The notes: generated from the letters alone by a model not told the origin. Shown: positions 21,247-36,100, numbered from the stretch's first letter. The stretch: 64,000 bases of DNA from Limnanthes douglasii subsp. nivea (GCA_036936605.1 JAUPFV010000002.1:198299273-198363272); one strand, 5' to 3'. Numbers and translations are program-made.

Positions 21247-24200
21247 CATAATACACTTCCATTTAGCCAAAAATAATCTTTGATAATGGTTAAATTTCTA
21301 AACATTGGTTAAAATCGAATTTATCTATATTTACCGTACAAGAAAAAATCCAACAATATAATTTTACTATTTATTAATATAAAATATGTTAAATAGGGGT
21401 AAAATATTGAGTATCATAATTGAATATATTTGGCTAACTATTTAGATAGAAATTAAATTATCGATAACTATTTTAATATTTATAATATAAAATTTTTAAT
21501 AATATTTTAAAATGTGAAAATATTGTTAGATTTAACAATCCTAATTTTTTAAATTTTACCTATATTTTAAATATATATTTATTATTTGATGTTAAAAAGA
21601 AATCTATGAACAATATTTTTTGAGTTTTTTTTTTCAACCAAATTACGAGTAATTTTACGGCTTAACACATTGTTTTTAGTAACAACTAGAATACAATTAT
21701 TTTGTTCATACTAATTCCACAACCGAATTGCACATATTCCTGCAAGTAGAACTCATTCTATTTTCTTAAAGTTTTTTCAATACAAAAATACACATATTTT
21801 CGCAACTATCGAAAAGTTAATTGTTTCACACTCAATTAATACTTATTTTTACAAAACAAGTTTGTATTTTTTAGACACTCTCACACTTCTTTAGCAATCA
21901 AACTCCTATTTTCGCAACTATTTTTTATATTTTTGCAACACATTTGCACGTAATTCCACAACTGAAACACGGTTATTTTTAGCAATCAAACTGCACATAT
22001 TTCCGCAACTGTAACATAATCTATTTTTTTTTAAATAAACATGAAAATGCACATAGTTTTGTCACTACAAAAAGGTTGGTTGTCTCACACCCAATTAACA
22101 CTTTTTTTTAAAAAGTCAGCATTTTGTTTTTTCACACAATCATACTTATTTAGTAACCAAAATCCTATTTTCACAACTATTTTCTTCTTATTTACGCAAC
22201 ACATTTGCACACAAGTCCGTAACTGTAACATTATTGTTTTTAGCAACCAAATTACACGTAATTCTGCAATTAGAACACAATATGTTTTTTCACACTTATT
22301 TTGAAACCCAAAAATATATTTCATTAATCTAGTTTTGTTTGTCTTAAAAAACAAAACCAATGATATTTTGAGATTTTTTTAGAGTTGTGATTTGAAAAAT
22401 AAGACATTTAAACAAAACAAAAAAGAGGAGAGAGAAAACAGTTAATGGGTATTTCAAACTACCGATGGTTATTTGTAAATAGTAATTTATCAAAATGTGG
22501 TTATCCATACTTTATTAAACGTTGAGGGGTTATTGGTAAATAAATTTGATGTTAGATGGTTATTGGTAGATTTCCTTTAAAAATATAAGTAAGACGGTGA
22601 ATGAAATTAGATTTACTGAACCAAAATAAAATAGAATGAATCCAATTTCAGCTCCAATGAAGTTATAATTTTTTGAGAATTTCATTTTATAAATACTTAA
22701 TATGCAATTAATTTTTAAGGCTAGTCAATTTATTTTTGAAAAAAAAATATTAGTATTTTAAATTAATATAAAAATTTAATTATGCAAACTCCAAAGTATC
22801 ATTATAACTAAATAAAATACTAGTGATTTTGTGGTTTAAATTACTATAAGAATTTTTTTTTATGACAGAAGGGACTAAAAAAAATAAACTAAAAAATAAT
22901 ATGGTATAGATAAAATAAGATGAGTTTTATTGTAATATTGTATGGCGTAGAGAAAATAAGATTAGTTTTATTGTAAAATTGTTATTAGATTGTCTCTAAA
23001 TGACTTAAAATGAAACATGTATTAGATAGCAAGTTTTAGTATGGGTTCAATAAGTGTATGAGGATATATCTATATAAGGGGTTCAATTACTATAGAGAGG
23101 TTCACTTTCATGTAGTTTTATGCTTCAATTGTATTATGGGAATGAGATTGAAACTGGATTTCATATATTGGTTTGCAATTAAATGGGCAATAATTAAAGT
23201 GTCAATGTGGTACACAATTTTTATAACTAATTAGTGTACTATTTGATCACATCCTTTGATCATGATTATGGACTATTTGATCACATTAGTTGATTTAAAA
23301 AATTTGTACAAATCGTTGTCGCAACACTGACTTGCTATTTTAAGAATGGGATATGTTTGTACAAAGAGATAAAGAGAGAAACATTCTAACTAAAAACAAA
23401 GTTTTTAGAGAGCTAAGCGATTTGTACCAAGAGAAAGAGCTGAATAAACTAGGAGAATTAGAATTGATGATTTTTTTTTATAAAATCACAAAGAATACAC
23501 TAAAAGAAATATTGAGAGTTAAGAGATACCATGAAAAACTTGATACTATGTTTATGCTCATGTAATTCCTTGTCTTTCAAATTATTAAGACCAATGGCCA
23601 CAACTTCTTCTTCCGACCCCTCTCCCGTTTTGCAGGAATGAAAAGATAACAACTTTCAGCTCCGAGTCCAAAAGATATGCAGAAAGTTTGCAAATCAATA
23701 ACAGTTTCCGTAACGTGCTAATCTACCATTGCCTTTCCCTACCGAATAGAAGCCGATTATCCATATGAGACGTAACTATGACGTACTTCATAATCCTGAA
23801 TCACATATCTTTCACAACAGTAGGATACACAAGTTATCAAGTATATTTGAAGGAATTATCCATCTATAAAATCATATATATTTTATACGGATGTAGAATT
23901 TCCCCATAATTTGAACCACGTAAATCATGAGTTGTTTGTTTTTCTATTTTTCTCAAGTTCTTCATTTTTATAGGATCCCAAATGCATGAAATTAAGTGTA
24001 AAAACTGAGGTTTCGAAGCCTAAGTTCCAAATCAAAGCTGCCGGGTTGAAATCATTTTCTTATCCATTGATCTACCACGTTGTGTGGGTTGATTCTCTAA
24101 CAATTTCCAATTATAATTTTTTAGTTGAATTCAAGTTTTATTTTAAATGTATATAGAATTCATACTCATATTAGATTTTAATTATCTAGTTATATTGATC

Positions 24201-24669
24201 ACGCTTGGCGTGTAAGAAATAAATGACTCATTGAAGTTTGAGTTTTTAAGTTTAGTTTCTATCTTGACTCAGATATGTATTTTGTCGAGTCTAAACAATT
24301 CAGGTCCTTATTATCATCATCAATAGATTTCTTAGTCCTTGAGAATGAAGTGAAGGAGACTATATTTTCTGTTTAGCCAAACCGAGACGGAGGGTTACTA
24401 CTTATGTTTAGTTACGATGAATAATACGCTTGAGGGGCTAGTTAGTGAATATCATTCATATCTATTAAATTTATGTTATATGTTAGCATCGAGGTGACTC
24501 GATAATAATGCGAACAACTGCTAATTAGCTTTGATGGTGACCTACTGAATCTCTCATGATTGACTAGAAATAACGTCGTGATTTAACATGATCTCTCTCA
24601 TACCTCGATAAAACCCTCTGACTAAAACCTTCCTTCAAAAAACTTTACTTTACTTCAAGGAAAAACGGT
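21247..24669. other. AT-rich region, no gene recognised
   Basis: Very AT-rich. Apart from the tandem unit at 21786-22290, a stretch near 22480-22575 (ACCGATGGTTATTTG, GGTTATTGGTAGATTTCC) is related in inverted orientation to 58725-58800, so it is a dispersed repeat. A 70-codon frame at 23353-23565 resembles no family. Confidence 0.4.
21786..22290. repeat. Diverged tandem duplication, period about 260 bp
   Basis: Two units (from about 21786 and about 22046) share, in order, AATRCACATA, TTGTYTCACA, CTATTTTCRCAACTATTTT, GCAACACATTTGCAC and AACTGTAACAT/AACACGG-like words. A partial earlier unit lies near 21660-21780. Confidence 0.6.
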
Positions 24670-25101
24670 ATGTAGTAGTTTTTTTTGGACGACAAATATA
24701 TATTTGTTACATATGTGGTGGTGTGGTGGTAGTATACACTGATAATGGTGGATTTTATCTGTGTTTTCGAAGCCTTCTCATCAACAATACATTGGTAAAC
24801 CGATACCTCAACCACCATCACAACTGACAGTATAGGCCGATGTCCACTTAGTTGATGCCACCTTGGCTAATCTCATGACTTGGCCAAGCCTTCAAACCAG
24901 TTACAACAGCATTGAAAACCTCGACATTTATATTTTGACTGTTTAAGCACGTGTCAATAACTGTATTAGGTTGTTATTATCTTTCATAGTTACGATAGCA
25001 ATCAATACCTTGTAATAAATATAAATCATTACACCTTACCATATATAAGGGAGATAAATTTATGAATAATATAATCTTATAATTGATTTACAACTTTTAC
25101 A
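24670..25101 (+). repeat. Left LTR of old gypsy element
   Basis: Aligns from about 24770 to 25101 with 39090-39471. TATATAAGG near 25043 is the promoter core. The start is inferred from the length of the right LTR. Confidence 0.65.
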
Positions 25102-26179
25102 CTTTTCATTTGGTGATTCCATTGAGGATGAAGGTATCCTAGAAACGATTCTAAAAACCTAAACTCATTTATAACACTTTGGTAGAAATTAAAGACTAAC
25201 CAATAATAATAAAAACATGCAAAAAATGATGAGTTGTTCCATCAAATGAGGTAAGAGATAATCTAGAAACATAATTCAACAACCTAGAGGCAAAGCTCCG
25301 GGAAGACAACTTGGAAACGATGAAGACATGCATTGATGCCATGAAAACGCCTATCAAACCAAGAATCAAATCTCAGACCTACATATCCAAACAAAATGAT
25401 GGGGATTAAGAAGATGACATGGACAACTTGACGAATCAAAATCAAATTGTAAATGATACACACGACTCTTATTTTAATAAGTACATGGACTATACGGCCG
25501 AATAAAATCAGACTTCCTCTAATAAAAGCAACAAAATCAATTCCACGTATTGGAAAATAATATCAGACCCTAGGATCCCAACCAAGACACAAAAAAAATC
25601 ATGAGGATGAAACTCCAATAGAATAGCCTTATAATATGTAAGAAGCAAGGAACCTAGCGACCCTGCCGGCTGACATCATACCCCCACCGACAACAACCGT
25701 TTTCTCTTTATGACCCTACTCCCTTAGGTGCCCCACCTACATGGTTCCATAAGTATCAGGCCCCAGTGTCCAAATAATGATTTTATGTCTGAAGCTACTA
25801 CCGTCCACCTTTTGTTGCTCTTCGGGCTCAATAAACTTATGCACTCGGCGCGACCTTGGCTACCCTCAAGTAAAATAAGGCTATCTACTTGTTTTAACTA
25901 GAATTAATGTAAGCTGCACAAACGAGCCCCACCATTTTACTATGAGCAGTTGCTGCAATCGAGATGGAACCAGAACATACCGTCACTAGCAGACTATTAC
26001 CTTCATGGACTATATACGACCAATCAACACATCAGAGGGCCTCGGAGGATAAAGTGACATGCATTGAGAAGAATTATATGATAAAAGTAATAAATTCTAT
26101 GATGCATATGACGAATTTATCCCCCAAGACTCCTTATTTTCTCCTGAAATCAAATACGTGATAATACACTCATAATTCA
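25102..26179 (+). other. Gypsy leader and N-terminal gag region, decayed
   Basis: Non-coding leader, then Pro-rich fragments near 25680-25760. No clean frame; the 65-codon frame at 25964-26161 is not diagnostic. Confidence 0.4.
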
Positions 26180-26525
26180 ACATGAACAAAATTGACAAGT
26201 TTGTCGAAAAAGGTAACCTAGACCACCAGGTGGAAAATTTTCGAAATGAGATTTTGCAGTACCCTTGAGTGGATTATAGATTCAAATGCAAGGCTTTCTT
26301 CCTCACTTGGTTAAATGACCTAATTCCGACCAGCATTAGATCATTCAACCAACTGCGTATAATCTTTCATAACTATTACATTCGATCTAAGCCCATTATG
26401 GTAGATTCAGATATACTCATCATTTGCAAGAAAAGACAAAAAGAGTTTGCGTCAATACATTAAACATTTCATAGAAATAAGAGATCAAGTGTGGAACTTC
26501 CCATACAACATGGCATGCCTGTCAT
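26180..26525 (+). pseudogene. Gypsy gag (retrotransposon gag domain) remnant
   Basis: In frame 1: NKIDKFVEKGNLDHQVENF, then after a stop DYRFKCKAFFLTWLNDLIPTS, FNQLRIIFHNYYI, ILIICKKRQKEF. The pattern of an aromatic/CKAF/L-W-LP/SF-QL-F-Y/K-KQ-E series is that of the plant gypsy gag domain, which forms the particle core. Stops at about 26263 and 26461 break it. Confidence 0.65.
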
Positions 26526-29500
26526 ATAATCACGAAATCATATGAGAACCGGTATTTCAAATCCATCATGTAAAAAATACCCTCATGTTTTTAGATTTTC
26601 TTGCGTAAGTGTAATAGTACATAAAGTATGACGAGACCAAGCGGGAAATGGTAGTAATAAACTCAGGAACATAGAGGGCTTACCCATACATCCAATCCTT
26701 TCATAATGGAGAATATTTAACCATAGTCCAAGTCCGCTTAAAAAACTAACATGATTCTCAAAAAGCAATATCGTCGACCGAACAAGTTCAAGGTACCCCA
26801 ATCAGGGTAAAGGATACGAAGGCAACAACAATACGACCAAATAAAATGGTTGTGAGAGTGTCATAAGATCTAAATGTCCCCATGTGGACTATTTACCAAA
26901 CTCACTAGTAACATAACTACCATGTACTTCAAAACTAAAAGCATAATAATTAAAGAGGGCCCCGGTCGTCTCGGCCAAATTTCGCGATTTAGGGGAAACA
27001 CCCCACATCTTCCATATCAATGGAGAAACATCCAAAACATAGATTGAAAATGATATTATCATTTATCTCGACCGACAAATCTACGATCATTACAATCGTC
27101 AGCTATCTAATGAAACAACAATAAAAATAATTAGCAATAAACCTATAAACGAGTAGCAAATCCATAAATTAAAAATATGGCGTAACCACACCATCTTCAC
27201 TAGCCTACACCTGACACATTCACAGAACCCTCGTCGAATGTTACATAATATTTTGGTGAGCAACAATAAATTCATAAACCAAACTATATAATCACAAGAA
27301 ATCTAGATTATATAATGTGATTTTGGACCAACAATATAGACAAGAACATAATAGTATTTTAATACCCAAACTTATTACTGAATACAAATCCATGTCGACT
27401 GCCTCTAATAATATAAAACCTACTTAGCCACATCTGCTCCGCAGGATGCTAGCACAATACTTAATCATAAACCTAGAAATACACAACTATTATGTGTTAC
27501 TTGTACACAACACACAAATATGACTAATTTCTGGCTACCAGAGAAGTGAAAGAAAGATAAAATAATAAACTCAGAACATAAATGCACCCCACACAGCCAC
27601 TCATGAGCTATTTGACCTATCTACCATTTGAGCTAGACTTCATCTTATAAACACACCGAAAACTAATGTTTATACCCATGCACTACCATCACTTATTGCA
27701 CTCAATCTACTGGATACCCAACGACACACTCTTTACTTCAAAAACTTCAATCATCCAACCACCTTCATCCACAATACTCCAAAGAACATACCATTTTAAC
27801 CATCCTCAAGCTTATGACCAAGCCATTTCTAATATTAAGAAACATCTCTAACTTCAGATATGATTATCTTGTTTCACCAAGTCAAATCCAATTCATCAAC
27901 TCATGACATCATTTGGCACATCCTTTTTTATAAGCCAAACAAATGTGCAAGTAATAAGACTATACAATTGCTATACAGACTTCTTGATTAACCATGCTAC
28001 TCGTCGAGTTACTCAATTTTCCAACGTACCATTACACTCGTCGTTCACCGCCCTCGCACAACATACCGACTCATCTGACACCCAAATAATCATTGATAAG
28101 CCCGAAACACAAGGCTTGCGAGTCAACTTATCTGGATCACTCAGCCAAGACGACATGATAGGTACTCATCTACGACGTCAACCCGATAATAACTTTGGGA
28201 ACAAATTTACCCATAAAGTGGCACCGAATTACAGGAAACGTCACACACGATGATAATCTTCACCGCTCATTTTATAAAAAAATCTATATAAACACCACAA
28301 TAGCACCTCATATGGAAATGAGTTTTTAGGAATTAATTTGTAAATAATTTAAATTCAGGAACTTGATTGTAATTAATGTAAGTTTTGTCTTTAATTTGTG
28401 AATAATGTAAGTTTTAGGAAGCTATTGTGACTTTACATAATTTGTAAGGACTAAATAGCAATTAACCCATTTTTGTAACAGATTCAGTTATTCAACTAAG
28501 TCTTGGCTCCTCTATATAAAGGACTAGACAGATCTAATAAAAGGGTTGAACACTTTTTACTTGAAACTCATTTATACTTGTGTTTTCTCTCTCTAAAATC
28601 TCTTAAGCATTTTCTCTCTCTAGAATTTTTCCTTAGCAATTTACTAAAGCAAAATCAAACCTTATCAGCACCAAAGCATGAATAAACTATGGCTACATAC
28701 CTTATTACGAATATCATTTATATTTTGTATGTTTTTTTAGGAAATTCTTTTGTATTTTTATTCTCTTTTACGAACAATATGAATAAATTTCCTTTTATGG
28801 AATATATTTTATACTATGCACATTCTATATCTCTTAACATTATTGACAAACTCGCAATTGGGTTCACTTGGATAACAACGACCATAAACCGTACATACGC
28901 ATCCTGAAAATTCACCATGGACCAAATATCACATGCTCTTTCTTGTGAGATAATACTGAGTTCTCTTAATGCCATTTCAACATATCTCTGCATGATCCAG
29001 CATATATTTTATAAATAACAAAGATAAATCTGAGATGAAAATATAGTCTATAACACCTAATATGCTAAAACATTATTTTTTTCCATAGATAAGTCTGATT
29101 CCCTCAACATTCCATTCTTGATGTTAATGCTTCCACCTCATTTTCATATGGAATTTGAAATTGAATATAAACCCTCATTCACCAACATAACAAATAACAT
29201 AGTATTACAACACTTATTTTATGGGAGATAAACCTACACAATAACAACACTTCCTCTCATACCAACCAAGGGCTACGACTGAAAATATTCAACAACCGTT
29301 TTTCATACAAACTTACGCGCTAAGACAAAGATTTCTCAATATTTAACAAAATAAATAAGACTAGGATGATATTAGTCCACAAAGTCACACTGCTACGACA
29401 AACTTTAATCCTATGGCATTCCATGATGCATCATATAAAAAAATGGTAAGACCGGGCCACACACAAAGTCTAACACTATGTGGCGTGAGATGGCAACAAG

Positions 29501-31604
29501 ACGTAAAGAAGAATTCATAAATCCCCTTCTCAATACTGAAGGAGACCACATGCCTTTGACTTATCAAAAAAAGAAAACCAATTGGATACTTTAGATACAA
29601 CCTAACATGGGACCATGTGCTCTACATGCATCTCTACCTTTGAAGGTCATCACTTCGTTGGACTCACAGAACTCCCTCGTGAAGAAGAGAGGCATTCGTC
29701 ATAAATAAATGAAGAATAATCTAAAATCCACACATACGACATACCATAATAGATAAAAAATAAGAAATGAAAATCAAAATAAGGAATAAATTACAGCAAC
29801 ACCCAAACGTAATCAAATTTACTATAACATGGATTTCATCTCACTTAGAAACATAATGCAAAATTTCCCATGCAAAGGATTTAAACAAATAAAACCAAAC
29901 ACAAAAATCAAACGCAAACGCAATAAAATGGCCTTTCAGTCTCCTTGTTGGCATCCTTTATTTATTTCACGTGTCGGGAGCATATTCTAGTATCCCTTTT
30001 ATATTGCCATCTCCAATGCTCCCAACAACATAATATATCATAATAGGTATGTATATTCTTGCCCATATCCGCACAAGCCAACACCAAAGCAACATGCAAA
30101 ATATTTTCTAAAAATACTTCTAAAACAAAACTAACAAAATATTTCATACACGAGATGTATGCTCAATAAAAATTTACAACATAACACAAATGAGAATCAT
30201 TGGTATGCAAATATGACACCAAAACACGAATATAAACAAGATTTCAAACTTACAAGCAAAGAATAATTATGCAAACCTCATTATAAACCAAAAAGTGGTA
30301 AACTTTAACTACATAATATCTAAAAAACATGGCCCAAAAACATCGTGGGAAGAGAAACATCAAACACTAAATATATAACTTTCCCAGAGGCAATCAACAT
30401 CAACAAAACATAGAAAACAAAAATTTCCCATTATAGGGGACTTGGTTCCAAATTTTTACAACATTATCAAAAATATGGTGCCATAGGGTTCATTGTACAG
30501 TATGCACCTTATTTGTATTCCGTGACTTGGGGATATGCACATCCATAGTGTCACTATCCACCTCATAAACTCTACCAGAAATCACTACGGTTCCTACATG
30601 ACTGTTAAGTGGAGATATATAACACCTATATTCTATAACAAGCCGGGTCATGTACATCTTAAAGTCAAAATGCAAAAACCTACTATGTATCTCACAAAGC
30701 AAAGATCGTCCAGCCTGACGAGATGCATCTTCTTTAGTCTAAATCAACACAATGTGATGTTGGGTGTTTGCCTCGTCCAATTCAGTCTTTGTTATTGTGA
30801 CAGAATCCTTTTCAGTTTGGATAATAGCCGTCAGTCTATCCTTAACGATGGTCTCTTAGTGTTAAAAACATCAAGCTTACTATCCCACACCACTAGTTTT
30901 CTTAATGTATAACATTGCCTCAATTTATTTCAATCTAGACCTCAATCTTTCCACATGGGATTTTTTCATATCATCCACTTCAACTTAACTTTCAACACTA
31001 TCTTTCAGAAATACATATGTTGACCGCTCTCTTTCCAGTTCTTCACCATCCAGATTTTCACAGCTTTATGCTCCAAAAATAGTATCTTGAGAAGACTACT
31101 CGCTCATGTTTGGCACAATAAGAGTGCCATTGATAATTATCCTCAACAATGGGTTAACTTGTGGCTGCCTTTTGTTTATCTTAATAGTACAATCGTTGAT
31201 CAAGGATAACGTATTTAAAATAACCTACTTGGCATAAAATAAACACAACCACACTAACTCATTAATAATCATCAACAATGACACATAAACTAAAACAAAA
31301 AAAAATACGTCCTTACCTTAAGACCGAGATTCACCTGACACATCACAACATCCACATTGTAAAAATAAAAGGGGAACTACCTTTGGGCTGCACGATTCAT
31401 AAACTTAGTGAAAAGATTAAAGATGTTATAAATTCCCACAGGTTGATCTGCTTAAATAAACAGCTCAGAAGCTTTGCTTTGTCTTATCGACTCCCCTTCA
31501 TTTAAACCTCGACCTGCCAATTTCTCCCTTATTAAAACTGCACGGCCACAAAGGCTACATCCTGACCTGCACTCGTTAGTTCAATCCTTCCGAGCATAAT
31601 ACAT
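26526..31604. other. Decayed gypsy interior, mostly unreadable
   Basis: Position between gag and the antisense ORF predicts protease, RT, RNase H and integrase, but I cannot identify any catalytic motif with confidence. An AYDQAISNIKKHL-like segment near 27815 is vaguely like the RT-RNase H junction. Frames at 27903-28253, 29385-29600 (minus), 30535-30912 and 31278-31505 remain unassigned. Confidence 0.35.
28300..28690 (+). repeat. LTR-like promoter segment
   Basis: A non-coding block with TAACAGATTCAGTTA, then CTCTATATAAAGGACTAGAC near 28512, then CT-rich TTTTCTCTCTCTA repeats. This is the layout of a plant LTR (U3, TATA, 5' leader). No second copy was found, so it could be a solo LTR or a promoter. 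Confidence 0.35.
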
Positions 31605-31890
31605 GGAAGAATCTAAAAACATAACTACTTGATGGCTTTGATCTAGGACGATGAAGATTTGAAAAAACAAATCTAAAAAAATTAGAAAAATTAATTATGG
31701 AAGACAAACCATAGATTTTTATTATAAAACACTCAGCTTCTTTACAAGGAATTTACATGTCATATACATGATTATTGGTTACCTCTAGAACTTCTTGTTG
31801 TAACTAGAATTAGCTAACCTACATAATTTTTTTTATAGTTTGCGAGTTTGTTGACAAACTCTGTTTTGTCAAACTTATATTTTGGACATT
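31605..31890 (-). repeat. 3' LTR of nested copia
   Basis: Low-coordinate LTR; clearly diverged from its partner at 36347-36640. Confidence 0.7.
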
Positions 31891-32279
31891 AAAATTGAAA
31901 AACTAATTTGGAAAATGTTTTAGTGAACATATTTGCCAACTGAAGTTGGGTGGATAAATGAATAGGGATGATGAATCTTTGGAGGAACCGATTCCTGACT
32001 AGATTCTAGTCGATATCAATGTGTTTATGAAATATTGGATTAGATGATATATATGTAATGCAACCATGTTATTACAATGTATAGATATAGGAATAATAAT
32101 AGATACGTCCAAGTCAAATAAACACTATATTAAAATTCACATATAATATCAACCATAGTTATATATTCAGCTTATGCTGAACTCTAACTCAATGTGACTT
32201 GCTTATTTTTTTTCATGGCATCAAAGATATTCCTAAGAACACACAATAGCATGTGACAGATTTCCATGTGTCAACAAAT

Positions 32280-33210
32280 GCTCTCAGTCTGCATCAGAAA
32301 AAGCTTTGGGAACGTGACTCTGATTAGATGAGTAAAATAGACCTAGTGGAGGGCACCACTTAAAGTAATTAAGAATGTGAGTGGAAGCCATGCGGTGTAA
32401 TACTTTGGGCTCATACACATATTCACTAAATTGATATACTACAAAACTGAAATCGGGTTTAGTAAAAAATACGTATAACAGTTCTCCAATTAACCTCATT
32501 TAAATCCGTGTGTTTTGAAGAATGAAAAACTTTTTATCACCAAATGTAAACGACTGACAGTTGGTGCATTTGCTAGTTTACATCCTAAAAGTCATTCTTT
32601 TGTTATCATATCAAGAATATACTTTTTCGATTGAGAAAAATCCTTGAATAAATTTGCGTAAATTTAATCCATAAGAAAAACTTAGCTATGTCAAGATCTT
32701 CAACAATGAATGATTTTTCCAAATGCTGTTTTGGACCATCAGTTAGATTAATATCATTACCTGTTATCAATAGAATTATTTGGAAAATACCTTGTTTGAG
32801 AGTGAAGAGATAAGTATCTAAAGAAGTTTGTACAAAATCATACTCTAAAAGACTTCCAATAAACTTGTAATTTCATTGTCTAGATGTATGTTTTAAACCA
32901 TAAGCATATTTGATCAACCTGCATACTATTCTATCTCTTCCCCTTAACATTCCCTAAGGATCTTTCATGTGCAGAGTTTCATCAAATGTACCATGAAGGA
33001 CATTATTGTTAATATCTAACTGGTATACTATGTAATATCTACAAGCTGCAATAACAAACACTACTCTTACAACAACTAACTTAGCCACATGGTAAATACT
33101 TTTTGTGTAGTCCTCACCATTTATTTGAGTGTAACCCTTTGCTACCAACCTAGCTTTCAACCTTTCAATTGTAACACCAACCTTCCTTTTGATTTTTTAC
33201 ATCCATCTTG
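32280..33210 (-). pseudogene. Nested copia reverse transcriptase remnant
   Basis: The minus-strand frame 33160-32954 reads KARLVAKGYTQINGEDY and YQLDINNNVLHGTFDE, the start of a copia RT. The frame 32499-32284 reads RLIGELLYVFFTKPDFSFVV, HILNYFKWCPPLGLFY and KAFSDAD, the RT end and RNase H start. Between them the catalytic region is shredded by stops. Confidence 0.85.
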
Positions 33211-34348
33211 AGCCTATTACTTCTTTCCAGAAAGAACCTTAGTATATCCCAAGTTTGGTTCAATTCAAGAGCTTGAAGTTTTTTCTATACCTCAAATCAA
33301 TTTTGGATCATTCTTAGCATGACTATAAGACAATGATTCTTGGATATCTGACATATTTTCCAAAAATATATTATGTGATATAGATAAAAGAAATGATGTT
33401 TTGTATGGAAATATATGTGGAATATGAAGAGAATGTAAAGACTCAATATATAGTGAATTAGTGTGTATTATGTTAGAAACAAACTATTTGAGCCAAAAGT
33501 TTGTTTTTTGTCCTATACTCTTCCTTATGGGAGCCTGATCACCTAAAACATCACTACTAGTAGACTTAGTACTACTTGAAGGAGAAAGAACACTATATTT
33601 AACTTGATTCCATTTAGAAACATTATGACTGGTTTGAGACTCTATGTCTGTGGAAAAAATAACATGACTAGGCTCATGACTAACTATATTTGTGACTATT
33701 TTATAAGAATTTTTTTATTCTCTAAACAAAATATCCCTAGACATAATAATCTTAAGTTTACCATGACTATAAATCCTATAAATATGTAAAAGAATATCCA
33801 ACAAATATAGATTTATGTGCTCAAGGTGAGAATTAGTCCTTAACTTAAGAACATTTTATGGCAAAACAAAGACAACCAAATAATATGAGTTATGGCGTAT
33901 CAGGGAAAGTTCCCATCAAAATATCATGCGTTGTTTTTCATTTTAATAGTATACAAGAGATTTTATTAATGAGATGTGTGACAGTTAGAATAGCTTATAC
34001 CCAAAAGAGCTTAGCTACACTGGACTGTAGCATTATAAATCTTGCAATATGAAAACAATACTAGTACTTTATTTATAATATGCTATTTTATAGAGAAATA
34101 TAAGGACAAATTCTATGGTGCACAATACCAAGAGAACTTACAAAATAATATACTTCATGATTAAAAAAATTACTTTTACTATTAGTTATCAGTGTCCTAA
34201 TCTTTTTGCATTGTACTTATTTTGACTCGTATATATGAATTTTTTTTTGTAGTTTGAATAACTAATATCTTATATTTAAGTAAAAAGAATTGAATTTAAA
34301 AAAATTATCAACTGTGGCCATAATTTTATTTTTTAAGTAAGAACTTAC

Positions 34349-34768
34349 GCAGATTTCAAAATTTGTTTGTCTTATTCCATTTACATGTTTTAAGACATCA
34401 AGAGGAAAATGACTCAACTTAAGATGTCATATATTAGGCTTGTTTATAAAACAATGACGTATAATCCTAAGATGGAATTAAAACTCGCGGAAGCAATAGT
34501 TTGTGCATGATAACTTCCATAAATTCATGTGTAAAAGATCAAAACACTTAGCATATTTTGAGTCATTCGAAGGAAATAACAATCTTTGTTGTTTAGCTAT
34601 TAGGCAGATTTCACAAGAGTTTTCAAAAATTTATTGGTCTTATTCCATTTACATGTTTTAAAACATCAAGAGGAAAATGAATCAACCTAAGATATCATAT
34701 CTTAGGCTTGTTTATAGAAACAATGACATATAATCCTAAGCTGGAATTAAAACTCGCCGAAGCAATTG
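34349..34768. repeat. Direct duplication inside nested copia
   Basis: GCAGATTTC...CTTATTCCATTTACATG...CATCAAGAGGAAAATGA...CTCGC(G/C)GAAGCAAT occurs twice, 254 bp apart. It appears to be in the pre-integrase/integrase part of pol, so the duplication would itself inactivate the element. Confidence 0.75.
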
Positions 34769-34899
34769 TCTCAGAAACAAACTTAATAAAAACAGGATTG
34801 AAAGAATGTTCATCAATGACATACAGTCATTTGTATTACCTTCCAACTCCAATCAACATTTTAGAGTGTTAGTCCTGGATAATACAATGATCTTTTAAA

Positions 34900-36100
34900 A
34901 AATTATAGATAACAAGAGATTATGCTATGCATTTGCTAACAAATTAGATATTGTATTTGAAATAAGGTACAAATAGGCAATTATCCGAGAGCATTATGTA
35001 ATGTACTTTGATATTTATTTTGAACTTTACAATTTTAACAGAACCATCAGGTAAAGACACAAGATAAATAGAATAAATAGTGCATGCATCAGTAAATAAG
35101 AATCGACTACAAAACATATATTATTTGAAGCACCAGTGCCTATTAACGAGAAACGATTATTATCATCATCAAGTTTTAAAGAATCAAGGTTAGTTATACC
35201 TGCAAAATTATCAAAATAAGCTAAGTTAGCTATGAGAATCCTTGCATTAGGTTGTTCGCCATATTTTCAATATTTTGTTGCATCTTCATCATAATGTTCA
35301 TAATTATTTGTATGTTGTTATCTTCATGATTTTCTTAAGGTGTCTCTGGCATATTAGTAACGTTCTTCATAACATAATTTTTTTCATTTCTATTTATATT
35401 CTCTCACTATTCATGATATCCATGAAGCTTGAAACAATTATCCTCAGTATGTCCTTTCTGATTGCAATGATCATACTTTACTACAACCTTGTTTGTTTTT
35501 TCAACTTCCTCATGATCATTTCTCATAATTAGTGCAAAAATGTGTTGTTTTGATTACCATTCTACACATTTAGACACAGTTTATTCCCAACTGACAATGA
35601 TAATGAATAAAATCTATTAATTATGGGAATTGGATCTATCAGAAGCACATGATCTTTAACTCATTCGAAATTGTTATTCAAACTAAGAAAGAATTGCATT
35701 AATTTATCTTCCTCTTCTCTCTCAGTTATATCACTATACATACTACAAGTACGTTTCAGTTGACATCTACACAAATGAAAAGTCATCAATGTATTATTCT
35801 CATCCCGTGATATTTTTAGTTTAGAATAACATGTCACAACACTCAAACTTTCATGTGACAACATGTTTATCTCTCTCCTCAAATCATAAACCATAGGTCA
35901 ATTATAAGAGTCATACTTATGTATAATTTCATCTCAAATAGACTTAAACATTATCAATGAACATATATTGTTTCTTCAAGATTTATGAAATAAAGTTAAT
36001 GATCCATGAGCATACTATCAATTTTAGGTTTAGGAGATCTGCTATAAATGAAACTTAATTTCTTATGAGAAACCCAAGAAAGTTTCACTACTATGCACCA
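34900..36100 (-). pseudogene. Nested copia gag and protease remnant
   Basis: Minus strand: gag frame 35894-35661 has DLRREINMLSHESLSVVTCY and EREEEDKLMQFFLSLNN. A zinc knuckle (HCNQKGHTEDNC) is encoded near 35470-35430. The protease site GTGASN is near 35130. The order gag, knuckle, protease is as expected for copia. Confidence 0.8.

Noticed and set aside
28689..28907. Hydrophobic 72-codon ORF as a membrane peptide
   Set aside because: Low-complexity TTT/ATT-rich sequence commonly yields hydrophobic chance frames; nothing supports expression.
30535..30912. 125-codon ORF and its 70-codon minus-strand partner as genes
   Set aside because: Both strands are open in an AT-rich, decayed region; composition is biased and no motif is recognisable.
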